Below, in pieces: positions 44,899 to 55,815 of a stretch of 64,000 nt of DNA. The translations under genes were made by a program, and so were the position numbers. Under the pieces are notes generated by a model. It had not been told where the DNA came from, ran no database searches, and saw only the letters and a list, made by a program, of their open reading frames with translations. The DNA is from Aphrocallistes beatrix. Taxonomy: Eukaryota > Porifera > Hexactinellida > Sceptrulophora > Aphrocallistidae. The stretch's first letter is position 1, and each line of letters opens with the position of its first letter. Where the stretch lies: NCBI GenBank assembly GCA_963281255.1, contig OY725492.1:5273571-5337570 (forward strand). Reading direction: 5' to 3'.

Positions 44899-45095
44899 AG
44901 TCCAGATTCTCCATTCCTTCCTCGCATTGGCGTTGCTATTCAGTTGCAGTGGAAGGCAAGGGTGATTATCTTTCTTGGCTAGTCTATCTCCCTATAATGG
45001 TACATAGTACCAACACTTCCAGACATAATCCACTGTGTTTCACGGCCACATTTCATCAGGTGTTCTCTAGCAACGTGCAATTCTTCATAACACGT
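44899..45095 (+). pseudogene. Relic of the Ser/Pro-rich gene's 5' end
   Basis: agattctccattccttcctcgcattggcgttgctattcagttgcag.., then accaacacttccagacataat.. catcaggtgttctctagcaacgtg. This is parallel to 59,370-59,530 of the intact gene but with the ATG destroyed and frameshifts. Confidence 0.68.
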
Positions 45096-45542
45096 GATGC
45101 AGTTTTACACTGAGATTCAGAAAGTCTGAAAGGAAACGGTAGGTACCTCAAGATGGTGCTCTAAGACTGCACTTCCTTTGGAGTCAGGTGGAAAAGACAT
45201 GTTATATATGCCTATTGCAAACTTTTAAGTTATTTTGATAGCTATTAAAAATAGTCGAGTAATAATAGAATTACGTGTTTCTAAGAACCACCCGTTAGTT
45301 TCAATATCCTTAGTTGGCTTATGTATATTATAAAAGAAGCATCAGGACAATGCATCAAGGAGACAGCACTTTTTATGAAAGAATAATAGTCCAATTAGAG
45401 TATTAAACTTTGACTACCGTATTAGAACATGAGTTAATATGCTCTCCTATAAATAGACACGAGACCTAATCTCTAGCATTAATCATACTATCCACTCTCC
45501 TTTCTTACTAGCAATAGATTGAGCTATATTTATAGTATCAGA

Positions 45543-46463
45543 ATGGCAGTTCGATATTCCGACTTTCCACAAGCCGTAGATCCCTCAGAGACACACATAA
45601 ACTATTCCTTCGATCACCTGATCGCTTGTGTCAAGTATGGACTAGATCGAGGAGAACTCTGGTATCCACATACTATCGCAATAGACTCCAATTCCAACCA
45701 AATTTATGTGGTAGAAGGAATCTATTTCAAAGAAGTGAATTCACTCAACATCGCACGTGTGTCAATATTCTCAGAAACAGGAGAGTTTATAAACATGTTC
45801 TCACATCCAGACATGAAAGAACCATGGGGTATAGCGATCCATGAAGACAATGTGTATGTGACAGACACAGAAGATCACTGCATATTGCATTTCAAAGTTG
45901 AAGCAGACTTCCCTCTCGTTGCCAGGCTGGGTTACAAAGGGTCTGGTATTGGACAGTTCAATGAGCCTAGACAACTTGCAGTCTCTACCAATGGATATGT
46001 CTTTGCTACTGATTGCAAAAACAATCGAGTCCAAATATTCGATAGCGAGCTCCACTACCAGCGAAATATCTCACACCACTCCATGGAACTACCCATTGAC
46101 GTCAAACTGACACCAGACGAAATGATCGTTCTCTGCCAAATTTCTCCCTGCGTTAAAGTTTTTTCTCATACAGGAGACCTAATAAGATCCCTAATTACAC
46201 GGGGTCTTAGTATTGGAATGCAAGTCATTGATTCTTCATTCTTTTGTGTGGATGCTGATAGTAATATACTCCTCTGCGATTGTTTCGATAATCAGATCAA
46301 AATCTTTTCAAAAGAAGGGACACTCCTCCACACTGTTGGAGAAGAAGGTCATCAAGCAGGAACGTTTGATCGCCCACAAGGCCTAGCTCTCACTAACGAT
46401 CTAAAATTAGTTGTTGTGTCTAGAAATAGTTACTGCAGTCTGCAAATATATTCTAGTTACTAG
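45543..46463 (+). CDS. NHL array member 20, intact propeller (subgroup d)
   Basis: A 306-residue frame from the ATG at 45543, TATA box at 45447-45456. Header MAVRYSDFPQAVDPSETHINYS; loop 1 EGIYFKEVNSLNIA. The first half is almost the same as the gene at 43,670 (EPWGIAIHEDNVYVTDTEDHCILHF). The second half is closer to subgroups b and d (GLSIGMQVIDSSFFCVDADSNILLCD). The last blade has QAGTFDRPQGLALTND. The 3' flank contains a long relic of the Ser/Pro-rich gene. Confidence 0.83.
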   Translation: MAVRYSDFPQAVDPSETHINYSFDHLIACVKYGLDRGELWYPHTIAIDSNSNQIYVVEGIYFKEVNSLNIARVSIFSETGEFINMFSHPDMKEPWGIAIHEDNVYVTDTEDHCILHFKVEADFPLVARLGYKGSGIGQFNEPRQLAVSTNGYVFATDCKNNRVQIFDSELHYQRNISHHSMELPIDVKLTPDEMIVLCQISPCVKVFSHTGDLIRSLITRGLSIGMQVIDSSFFCVDADSNILLCDCFDNQIKIFSKEGTLLHTVGEEGHQAGTFDRPQGLALTNDLKLVVVSRNSYCSLQIYSSY

Positions 46464-46929
46464 GTGTTAGTTATTACCTATTATGTTATATTACAACTAT
46501 AATTAATTAAACATACTCTACTACCTAGAAAATTTGCGCCCTATAGGAGTTTAGGGAAAAATAACTGTTTCACTCGAATAATCACCTCTTTCGGATTATT
46601 ACTTCGCAATCCTTTGAAAAAAGCTCGTAACGATCATTCGTGATGATTATAAGTATTAAATTTACAGAAATAATACTATAGTTAAGGATAAAAGTATAAA
46701 ATATATCATCACACAAATTCCGAATTTCTGATGAGTGATTGCACTTGACATTCTTAAAAGATGGGTGCAAAAACTTTTTTATTTATAGGCTAATTAGACT
46801 TATATTTCCTTATAAACTACTTTCATCTGCCACTAGGACACTAGTATTGGGACACATTTGGGGAATTCTATCTCTTCTTAGACACTCGTATGTGGCACAA
46901 TGTGTCTTTAATTAACATCTTCCCAATCA

Positions 46930-47212
46930 TTTCTAAAATTAGTCCCATGCACCCAGATTCTCCACTCCTTCCTCACCGTGGGGTTGCCATGGAATTGTAG
47001 AGGAATGCAGAGGGTGATGTCCTCTCTATTAAGTACCCTATGTCCCACACAATGGCGCATAATACCGATACTTCCAGACACAATATACTCTCCTTCCTTA
47101 TCACATTCCATCAGGTGCTTCCTAGCAACGCGACTCCAGATAGGAATGAAGTTTGTAGTTCTGGTTATGTGCCATTCTTTCCAGCTCCTTCGCACCAGAA
47201 CTTAATGGGGAA
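46930..47212 (+). pseudogene. Long relic of the Ser/Pro-rich gene
   Basis: It retains atgcacccagattctccactcc and most of the first 250 bp of the intact gene at 59,365. A TAG replaces the MEFQ region (ccatggaattgtag) and a ~40-bp insertion (ggtgatgtcctctctattaag) breaks the frame. Confidence 0.75.
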
Positions 47213-47532
47213 GAAAGAGTGAGCGAAATTCCTTTATATGCCTGGGTAAATATTTGAATACACAAATAAATTCGAGATTACTTTTCTAAAACTACATCTT
47301 CATAGGATGTTGCATGTGGTAGTAAAATATTGGAAGTGATTCTGTATATCAAAGGGACTTCACGTAATCTTATTATATATTCGATTGGAATATCATCTAT
47401 TGATTAATGACAATAGAACAAGCATCGATATACTCTTCTATAAATAGAGACAACACACATACTCTAGCATTTATCCAACTAACCACTCTCCTTTCTTACT
47501 AGCAATATATCAGTTATACTTATAGTATCATA

Positions 47533-48486
47533 ATGGCAGTTCGATTTCCCGCCATTTCACGAGCCGTAGACCCTCCAGAGAGAGAAGTTAACTATTTATT
47601 CGATCACCTGACCGAATGTTGCAGGCATGGCCAAGGCCAAGGAGAACTATGGTATCCGAATGGAGTTGCAATAGATTCAGATACCAATCAGATATATGTC
47701 ACTGAAGGATGTTATACACACGAGAGAAATCCTAAATCCGTGGGACATCATGCCAACTTCACACGTGTGTCAATCTTCGCAGAGACAGGAGTGTTCCTAG
47801 AAGCTTTCTCACACAAAATCATGGAATGTGCTTACGGTATAGCCATCCATAAAGGCAACGTGTATGTGACGGACATGCAAAAAGATATGCTACTCCGTTT
47901 CAAAATAAAAAGAAACTTCTGTCTCGCTGGCTGGCTAGGGGGCAGAGGGTCAGGTAATGGACAATTCAATTCTCCTAGACAGCTCACTGTCTCTTCCGAC
48001 GGATTTGTTCTGGTCACTGATTATGGAAATGATCGAATCAAAATCCTAGATAGCAATCTCTTCTACCAGCGCCACATCTCACACGACTCCATGAGAAGTC
48101 CTTGCGACGTTAAAGTGACATCAGACGAAGTGTTTGTTCTCTGCCAAACATTCGATCTATCTCCTAGTGTTAAAATATTTTCATATTCCGGAAACCTAAT
48201 ACGATCCATAATTACAGATCGTCAGATATTCCATTACAATCCTCGGTTCTTTTGTCTGGATGCCGACAGTAATTTGCTTCTCAATAACTCGACCAATGAT
48301 GAGATCCAAATATTCTCAAGAGAAGGAACACTCCTCCATCCTATAAGTACTCGTATATTTTACGGAATGTATCAAAGTCATTTGTATAAAGAACCAGCAG
48401 GAATAGTTCTTACTAACAATTTAAAATTAGCATTTGTATGTAAGGATCATGCTAACCGTCTGCAAATATATTCTATGTCTACGTAG
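47533..48486 (+). CDS. NHL array member 21, intact propeller with longest loop (subgroup c)
   Basis: At 317 residues this is the longest array protein; TATA box at 47438-47447. Loop 1 is expanded to CYTHERNPKSVGHHANFT. Extra residues also appear at CQTFDLSPSVKIF and in the last blade (ISTRIFYGMYQSHLYKEP). The three longest expansions therefore fall where paralogues vary most, while strand cores (GIAIHKGNVYVTD, FCLDADSNLLL) are untouched. It ends LQIYSMST. Confidence 0.83.
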   Translation: MAVRFPAISRAVDPPEREVNYLFDHLTECCRHGQGQGELWYPNGVAIDSDTNQIYVTEGCYTHERNPKSVGHHANFTRVSIFAETGVFLEAFSHKIMECAYGIAIHKGNVYVTDMQKDMLLRFKIKRNFCLAGWLGGRGSGNGQFNSPRQLTVSSDGFVLVTDYGNDRIKILDSNLFYQRHISHDSMRSPCDVKVTSDEVFVLCQTFDLSPSVKIFSYSGNLIRSIITDRQIFHYNPRFFCLDADSNLLLNNSTNDEIQIFSREGTLLHPISTRIFYGMYQSHLYKEPAGIVLTNNLKLAFVCKDHANRLQIYSMST

Positions 48487-49030
48487 AGTGATTAGGTATT
48501 GATTCTGTAAGTGTGTTACATAAACAGTTCTAAATAGACTTTATAGTTTTATTTAGCATTTCCTAAAATCGTCTTTACTAACAGTTAGGTTTTAACTCGA
48601 GCTCTCATTTCAAGAGCTAACAAATACACTCTTTAACCCGCGGTTGGCTAGGAATGTTGAAAGTGAAAATGAAAGTACATTGAAAGTGAAAATGAAAGTG
48701 GGGTTTTCTCTATTTATACTTTTGAGACTTAGCCAGGCGAGGGTTTTAATCAAAAAAATTATTTTTGCTTTATGAAAGTAAGCAAAAATTGATGGGGTCT
48801 GGGGAACTTTGACTCTAGGGTCGAAATTCACTCTGAAATCTCCCTTGGAGAGCACTTGGACTCAAACCAATTTTGAATAATATACTTAAAAAATGCGTTT
48901 TGATGCTCTTATACATCCTTGAAGTGTCATTCTTTTTGATGCTTTTGGTGGCTTTTTAAACTTGTTTCCCAAGAATAGATCAGTTTATAAGCTAGAATTT
49001 GTTCTTTAATCTTAATTTATAAAACTTTCT

Positions 49031-49511
49031 ATTCTCCTAGACAGCTCACTGTCTCTACCGACGGCTTTGTTTTGGTCACTGATTTTGAAAACAATCGAAT
49101 CAAAATCCTAGATAGCAATCTCCGCTACCAGCGCCACATCTCACACCACTCCATGAGATGTCCTTGCGACGTGTGCACATTCTCTGCCAAACACTCCTTC
49201 CTCCTCGCCTTAAAGCTTTTTCTTATACTGGAGACCTAATACGATCCATATTTACACATGTTGATCTCGGAATGTATGTCGATTCTCCTTCATTCTTTTG
49301 TCTCGATGCTAAGAGTGATTTACTCTTGATTGATTATTTGTATTATCAAATCAAAATATTTTCAAAAGAAGGAGCACTCCTCCACACTTTTGTTAACTCT
49401 GGTTATGAAGTAGGAATGTTTGCTATTCCACAAGGAATTGCGCTCACAAATAATCAAAAATTGATTATTGTGTATATGAATACAAACTACTGTATGCAAA
49501 TATTTTCTTAG
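49031..49511 (+). pseudogene. NHL C-terminal relic, chimeric type
   Basis: It starts at SPRQLTVSTDGFVLVTDFENNRIKILDS (subgroup c), with no header. A deletion at the CDVK/VHIL region shifts the frame. The rest (RLKAFSYTGDLIRSIFTHVDLGMYVDS..) matches the C-terminal half of the inverted gene at 57,145. It is followed at once by a Ser/Pro-rich gene relic. Confidence 0.72.
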
Positions 49512-49651
49512 GACTAATTGTTAGTTCTGTTAGTATGTTGTATCGTAGCTAATTATACTTATCTTTTCTTATAAACTACTTTCATCTGCCACTGGGACAC
49601 TAGCATTAAGCCCAATCATTTCTATGCCAAATTATTTCTATAATTAGTCCC

Positions 49652-50215
49652 ATGCACCCTGATTCTCCACTCCTTCCTCACCGTGGCGTTGCCATGGAGT
49701 TGCTGAAGAATGCAGAGTACCCTATCTCCCACACAATGGCGCCCAGTACCGACACTTCCAGACACAATAGACTCTCTTTCCCTGCCACATTCCATCAGGT
49801 GCTTCCTAGCAACGTGACCCCAGATAGGAATTCAGGTTCCAGTTCTGGTTATGTGCCATTCGCTCCAGCTCCTTCACACCTGTATGAGAGTGTGGCATAG
49901 AGTGGTTCTGAAACGACACAATATGACACTTCTCCTTTCCATTCCGACGTTCCTAGTCCTCTCTATTGCAATCTTCCATTCCAACAGAATATTGCGCCAT
50001 TTGTGCCACTCACGCGACACAATTTATTGCCTAGCTCCTCGTTTGATTCTCTCGACAGCTCCCGCCAGGACACATTTTCCCCATCTCTACTCGCCCCTTT
50101 CTGATCACGCCATTTCGACTCTCCCCTATTCACACAGACACATTCCATCTCGTCTATTTCATCTCCAGGGATGAGTCAGACTTTATACAAACCTCAATGT
50201 GGTTCCCTCCACATT
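49652..50215 (+). pseudogene. Near-full exon 1 copy of the Ser/Pro-rich gene
   Basis: MHPDSPLLPHRGVAMEL.. stays close to the intact exon 1 for about 560 bp (SNVTPDRNSGSSSGYVPF, APSHLYESVA). It carries a TAG where the parent has CAG (49,898-49,900) and several small deletions downstream. It is the most recent-looking duplicate of that gene. Confidence 0.8.
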
Positions 50216-50229
50216 GTGGTTTGCGCAAC

Positions 50230-50490
50230 GTCTAGCTTCCAACAGTTCTAGAGATGAGCTTTCCAACGGTTGACTTGGGGTTTTTGAGGGTATAGAAAAT
50301 TTGAATATCATATTTTCAGATCCATATGAGAAATTATTGGTTAACTTTTGTTCATAATATTTATATAAATTAAAAAAATTCCCAAATATCGCTAGAATAA
50401 GTAATTTCAGGCGCCCGCAGGGCAACTCTGTGGATACGTAGTGTCTGCAAGCCGCGCAGCACAAGTAAGCGAAGAGCACTTGTAACGAAC
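50230..50490. repeat. ~230-bp dispersed repeat ending in the GC-rich core (copy A)
   Basis: ctagcttccaacagttctag.. gagaaattattggttaac.. gcccgcagggcaactctgtgg.. ctgcaagccgcgcagc has a diverged second copy at 54,650-54,872. The last 70 bp are shared with 28,420-28,490. Confidence 0.6.
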
Positions 50491-50851
50491 AAAATGAATG
50501 CAAGGTCATCACAAATGTATTGTATTAGAACGCAGCGGGGAAGAAAGGGAGAGTCAAAATTATTTCTCTTGGGTAAATTATTTGAATAGAATAGATTCGA
50601 GATTGCTTTTCTAAAAATACAATTAATTCTTAAAAAGGTGATTGCATGAGGAAATAAAATGTTACACGTAGAAGTGAATATATATATCAAAGCAACTTCA
50701 CGTAATCTTATTTTATATTCGATTGAATATCAAATAATTGATTAATAAGGAGGTCTCATTACATAGAGGAATATAATGCTAATTAGGAGAGAAACTCTTC
50801 ATCAGGGATAATATGCGTGAACCAGCACTGTAAATAACCAAGGATGCAGTA

Positions 50852-51777
50852 ATAGCCGAATGGATTAATACACGATTAGCCCAAGATCGTTAACCATGTA
50901 GGATAGCCATTAAGAATGTATTACCAGCATATATAAACATGGCATCAAAGTACATATATCCGCTGTCAAAATTTCGATTAGTCATCATATCATTGCGCAA
51001 CAGGCCATTTTAAGCACGATTTTGGCAATCTTCTAAACTGTTTTAAGCCTACTTCTAAATGTTATTAAGGAGTGGATTTGAAAAATTTAAAATTTTTAAA
51101 TGGAATGTTGTTACACTCGTTGCTATGATAAAGCATTTGATCAGTTTGAGCCATATCCTGCAAACTGTATGAACTAGGTCTTCAAATTTGATCGCATTTG
51201 ATAAGCAATTGACTACTTCCTATTAGGTAATAATACAAATTTAACTTCTAAATTCACAGACTACAGAGTTATACGTTTTGGTCACATTCTTAAAATTAAC
51301 CCTTAACTCAAAGCTCGTTGAATTTAGAAGTCCAAGTTGTAATATCACCTAGTAGTAAGTAGCCCATTTCCTATCAAACACAATCAAATTTGAAGATCTA
51401 GTTACTACAGTTTGCACGAAATGGCCCAAACTGACCAAAATGCTTTACCATAGCAACGCAGGAATACAACAACATTCCATCGAAAAATTCTAAATTTTTC
51501 AAATCAACTCGTACTAATCTTAGTTTTACACAAAAGTCACACCTTAATACCATTTAGAAATAGGGTTAAAACAGGTTAGAAAATCGCTAAAATTGTCCTT
51601 AGAATGACCTGTTGCGCAATGATATGATGACTAATTGGAATTTTTCCAACGGATATATGTACTTTGATACCATGTTTATATATGCTGGTAATACATTCTT
51701 AATGTGTATTCTGCATGGTTAACGATTTTAGGCTAATCGTGTATTAATCCATTCGGCTACTACTTCATCCCTAGTCC
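50852..51777. mobile_element. Large fold-back (inverted-repeat) element
   Basis: The left arm (about 50,852-51,265) reads ..ggatgcagtaatagccgaatgg, ..taccagcatatataaacatgg, ..cattgcgcaacagg. The right arm (about 51,290-51,775) carries the same landmarks in inverse order and orientation. The two arms nearly meet at about 51,275. No transposase frame is present. Single-arm remnants lie at about 41,860-41,980 and 56,610-56,745. Confidence 0.72.
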
Positions 51778-51990
51778 ATGATTTTCAGTCTACTGTGAGG
51801 CATTATTAGAGTAGGCTATGCGTGATCTCATTATCATTCAACTGGAGTATCAATATATTGATGAATGATGATAGAAAAAACATTGATAGGCTCTCCTATA
51901 AATAGAGACAACACACATCCTCTAGCATTTATCCAACTAACCACTCTCCTTTCTTACTAGCAATATATTATAGATATTTAAAGTAGTAGA

Positions 51991-52905
51991 ATGGCAGTTC
52001 GATTTCCCACAATTTCACGAACCGTAGATCCTCCAGAGAGAGACGTAAACTATTCATTCGACCATATGACCGATTGTTGCAAGTATGGCTGGGGCCTAGG
52101 AGATCTCTGGCATCCTAATGGAGTTGCAATAGATTCAGATACCAATCAAATATATGTCGCAGATGGATATTATAATTCCGTGGGACATAATGCCAACTTC
52201 ACACGGGTGTCAATCTTCGCAGAGACAGGAATGTTCCTAAAAGCCTTTTCACATAAACTCATGAAATGTGCATACGGTATAGCGATCCATAAAGGCAATG
52301 TGTATGTGACGGACATACAAAAACATATGGTACTCCGTTTCAAAATAAAAAGAAACTTCCGTCTCGTCGCTTGGCTAGGGGGCAAAGGGTCAGGTAATAG
52401 ACAGTTCAGTTATCCTAGACAGCTCACTGTCTCTTCCGACGGATTTGTTTTGGTCACTGATTATCAAAATAATCGAATCAAAATCCTAGATAGCAATCTC
52501 CACTACCACCGCCACATCTCACACCACACCATGAGATCGCCTTGTGACGTTAAAATGACGCAAGACGAAGTGTTTGTTCTCTGTCTAACATTTCCTAAAG
52601 TTAAAATATTTTCATATTCCGGAAAGCTAATACGATCTATAATTACACATAGTCAGACAATCAGTTTCAATTATCGGTTCTTTTGTCTGGATGCCAACAG
52701 TAATTTGCTTCTCAATAACTCGGCCAATGATCAGATCCAAATATTCTCAAAAGAAGGAACACTCCTTCACACTTTAAGTAGAGTTCCTAAAATGATTCGA
52801 TATTGGTATGTAAAAGAGCCTGGAGGAATAGTTCTTACTAACAGTTTAAAATTAGTATTTGTATGTAGGGATAATAACTACCGTATGCAAATATATTATA
52901 CATAG
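51991..52905 (+). CDS. NHL array member 22, intact propeller (subgroup c)
   Basis: A 304-residue frame, TATA box at 51896-51905. Header MAVRFPTISRTVDPPERDVNYSFDHM. Loop 1 is DGYYNSVGHNANFT, related to the longer loop of the gene at 47,533. Variable region 2 is HSQTISFNYRFFCLD. The last-blade loop is expanded (SRVPKMIRYWYVKEPGG). It is the rightmost intact member and lies directly after the fold-back element. Confidence 0.83.
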   Translation: MAVRFPTISRTVDPPERDVNYSFDHMTDCCKYGWGLGDLWHPNGVAIDSDTNQIYVADGYYNSVGHNANFTRVSIFAETGMFLKAFSHKLMKCAYGIAIHKGNVYVTDIQKHMVLRFKIKRNFRLVAWLGGKGSGNRQFSYPRQLTVSSDGFVLVTDYQNNRIKILDSNLHYHRHISHHTMRSPCDVKMTQDEVFVLCLTFPKVKIFSYSGKLIRSIITHSQTISFNYRFFCLDANSNLLLNNSANDQIQIFSKEGTLLHTLSRVPKMIRYWYVKEPGGIVLTNSLKLVFVCRDNNYRMQIYYT

Positions 52906-53405
52906 AGTGATTACGTGTATAATTGTGTTAGTGTGTTAGATAAACAGTTAAAATCGTTAGTTATATTCTAGTTCAAGCCTACAGTTGAAACCTAAAATCG
53001 TCTTTACTGACAATTAGATTTTTATTGAGTCCCCAAATCGAGAGCTAACTACTACACTCTTTAATCAAAAAAATTTTTGCATTATAAAAGTAAGCTAAAA
53101 TTGATAGGAATCTTGGGAACTTTGACACTAGGTTCGGACATCTCCCTCGGGCAGCACTTGGACTCAAACCCATTTTGAATAATATATTTTTAAATGCGTT
53201 TTGATACTTTTATACATTCCTTGACGTGTCACTCTTTTTGATGCTTTCCATTTCAAAAAGTGACTTTTTAATGGAGAATTCTGTTCAAAAACTAAATGAT
53301 AAAATATTCATTGTACAACTTTCAAAAATCGAGTTTTCATCATCTCATTGATCAACTTGGGACAGACAAACAAAGTATTTCCCAATTTTTTAAAATTCAC
53401 CCGAG

Positions 53406-53820
53406 ATAGTTTGATCAGCCTTGCCAACAGACTGTTTCAACAAACAGAGATGTCTTAGTTACTGATTGCAACAACGATCTAGTCCACATTTTGGATAGTG
53501 TCATCCATTACCAGCGACAAATCACACACCACTTCTTGACACCCCTCCTGACATTAAATTGACACAAGTCGAAGTTTGCCTTCTCTGCCAAACTTCTCCC
53601 TGCATTAAAGTTTTTTCTTACTCTGGATACTTAACAAGATCTTTAATTACGCATGGTAATATTGAAATGCAGGTTAAAGTTTTTTCTAATACAGAAGACC
53701 TAATAAGCTCCCTAATTACACAAGGATTCGGAATACAAGTCCATAGTTCTTCATTTCTTTGTCTGGATGTCAACCGTAATTTACTTATCAGTGAGTATTT
53801 GAATCATGAAATGAAAAACT
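53406..53820 (+). pseudogene. Chimeric NHL relic with a duplicated internal blade segment
   Basis: It begins mid-propeller (FDQPCQ-like, then NRDVLVTDCNND). The strand KVFSYSGYLTRSLITHGNIEMQV is followed directly by a second version of the same strand, KVFSNTEDLISSLITQGFGIQV, which continues as in the gene at 43,670 (SSSFLCLDVNRNLLISEYLNHE). Two parental sequences were joined out of register. It then runs straight into a Ser/Pro-rich gene relic. Confidence 0.72.
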
Positions 53821-54086
53821 AGTACCGACACTTCCAAACATAATATACTCTTTTTCCCTGTCACATTCCATCAGGTGCTTCCTAGCAACATGACTCCAGA
53901 CAAGAATTCAGGTTCCAGTTCCTGCTATGTGCCATTCGCTCCAGCTCTTTCACACCTGTATGAGAGTGTGGCACAGAATGGGCCTTCTGTAACAACACAA
54001 TATGACACTTCTCCCTCTTTCCATTCCGACGTTCCTAGTCTCATTTTGTCATTGAAGATCCCGGTCTATTGTGGAAAGTTCTGGAG
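53821..54086 (+). pseudogene. Relic of the Ser/Pro-rich gene (internal exon 1 part)
   Basis: agtaccgacacttccaaacataat.. to ..tatgacacttctccctctttcc corresponds to 59,458-59,660 of the intact gene, with ..HLYESVAQNGP still readable. The 5' start is missing. Confidence 0.72.
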
Positions 54087-55293
54087 TTAACCTGTGGAGT
54101 AAGCTTTAAATCTTATAAATTAAAACATTCGTATTTTTGTTTGTTTGTTTGTTTGTTTGCTTGTCTGAATTGATTGAAAAATTGGCAAGTCGTAGGGATT
54201 TGAAAATTGACATGTAACTGTCAAATGATAGGTCTACAATTAAGATCTATGATCTAACCAAAATTTCACAACTCTACAAAAAATGGAGAACAATTTTCCA
54301 CACTTTAACTATACAAAATATATGACTACACCATAACATTAGAAATCATTGTACAGCATTACAATACATTGTCATTGTTATTATTACTTCAAAGCCACAA
54401 CCTATGTTTTATTTCTTAAAAGAATCATAATGTATAACATTAAAAAGAGATTATGTGCATATTTTCACACCTTATATACATATTTTCGCACAATTTGACG
54501 AAATTTGAAAAATATGCTATACTAGCTTCCAACAGGTGACATGGGGTGTAGATTTTGAATATAATATTTTCGAACATATTATAATTAATTTACTTTTCTT
54601 TACAATAGGTACATTAAATAAAAAATTTCATACATAGACATAGACTAGAGACTAGTTTCCAACTGTTGATATGGGTTTTTAGTGGCGTAAATTTTGCATA
54701 TCGTATCTTCGGATCTATCGAGAAATTATTCATAAATTTTTGCTTATAATATTTATATAAAGCAAAAAATCCCAAAATATGTCAGATTAAGTAACTCTAG
54801 GCGCAAGCAGGGAGACTCTTCGGACACGCAGTGTTCGCAAGCCACACAGCGCAAGCAACCGAAGCGCGCTTGTAATTGCATGAAGAGGAGATTACATTGT
54901 ATTAGAGGAAGAGTGGTGTTGTAGGCCCTCATTTGTTAGCCAAGTTGAATTCCTGGAAACTGACTATATGTTGTCCATAACGTACCTTTATTTCTCTAAT
55001 TTAACATACAAATGAATGCATGGTCATCACGAATTTAGTCTGTTAGGATATAATGGAGAAGACAAGGAGCTTCAAAATGCCTTCATATCTCTTAGGTAAA
55101 TTAGTTAAATATGCAAATAGATTCGAGATTACTTTCAAAAAATACAGCATATCTTACAAGGGTGATTGCATGGAGTAGTGATATTTGGAAGTGATTCTGT
55201 GTATATCAAAGCGACTTCATGTAATCTTATTTTATATTAGATTAGAATATCAACTATTGATTAAATGTAATATAACAAGCATATATATATATA
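54087..55293. other. AT-rich intergenic DNA with microsatellite and array flank
   Basis: It holds a GTTT microsatellite (54,137-54,163), the second copy of the ~230-bp repeat (54,650-54,872) and, at 55,195-55,285, the usual array upstream flank (cttcatgtaatcttattt.. caactattgattaaatg.. aacaagcat). That flank is cut off by the element at 55,294 before any TATA box. Confidence 0.55.
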
Positions 55294-55815
55294 CAGTAGA
55301 ACCTCTATGAGTGGGGGAGGTTGGGCCGGCTAGCATGATGATACTCCCCCATTCCCCACTTATGATTCCAATTGTAATATTCCCATAAAACAAGCTTGCC
55401 TTAGTATTACTATGAGAATTCTCTATTCTACTTTCCCTAAAATTTATTATTACTTTCTTACGATTTTTTAATGGTTTATTAAGGGTGTAATGATATGAGA
55501 AAGGGTTGATTTGTGAGGCACGAAATTTCCAGCAAATGGTATAGCACAATCCCAAGTCCGATTCATCTGTGAACGGTTGTTTTGATTAATATCCAATTTC
55601 GCATAGAAAAACTCCTATCATATTCCCCACATATAGAGGTTAATCTTAGTGTCGTGAGGTATTATTAGCCTAAAAGTCACCCCCATTCCCCGCATAATGG
55701 CACTTCCCCACTTATGGAGGTTTATCTGTATGGAAATGAGCAAAGATGTCAAAAAATTGCCCCACTTATAGAGGTCCCCCCACATATAGAGACCCCACTT
55801 ATAGAGGTTCTACTG
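55294..55815. mobile_element. pogo-type MITE, copy 1 (CAGTAGAACCTCTAT ends)
   Basis: The inverted ends CAGTAGAACCTCTATgag and ..ataGAGGTTCTACTG are flanked by TA (55292-55293, 55816-55817). It is 522 bp. Internal direct repeats of the ccccacttatagagg motif are present. A small frame inside it is not gene-like. The reverse complement of 58,174-58,695 appears identical over the stretches compared by eye. Confidence 0.82.

Noticed and set aside
47240-47290. Recurring ttcgagattac motif as a tRNA T-loop
   Set aside because: No cloverleaf arms or A-box at the right distance; it is part of a repeated intergenic flank.
55250-55555. 101-codon frame inside the element at 55,294, repeated at 58,434-58,811
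   Set aside because: It lies within a non-autonomous MITE and runs into its terminus and adjacent microsatellite; no transposase motif.
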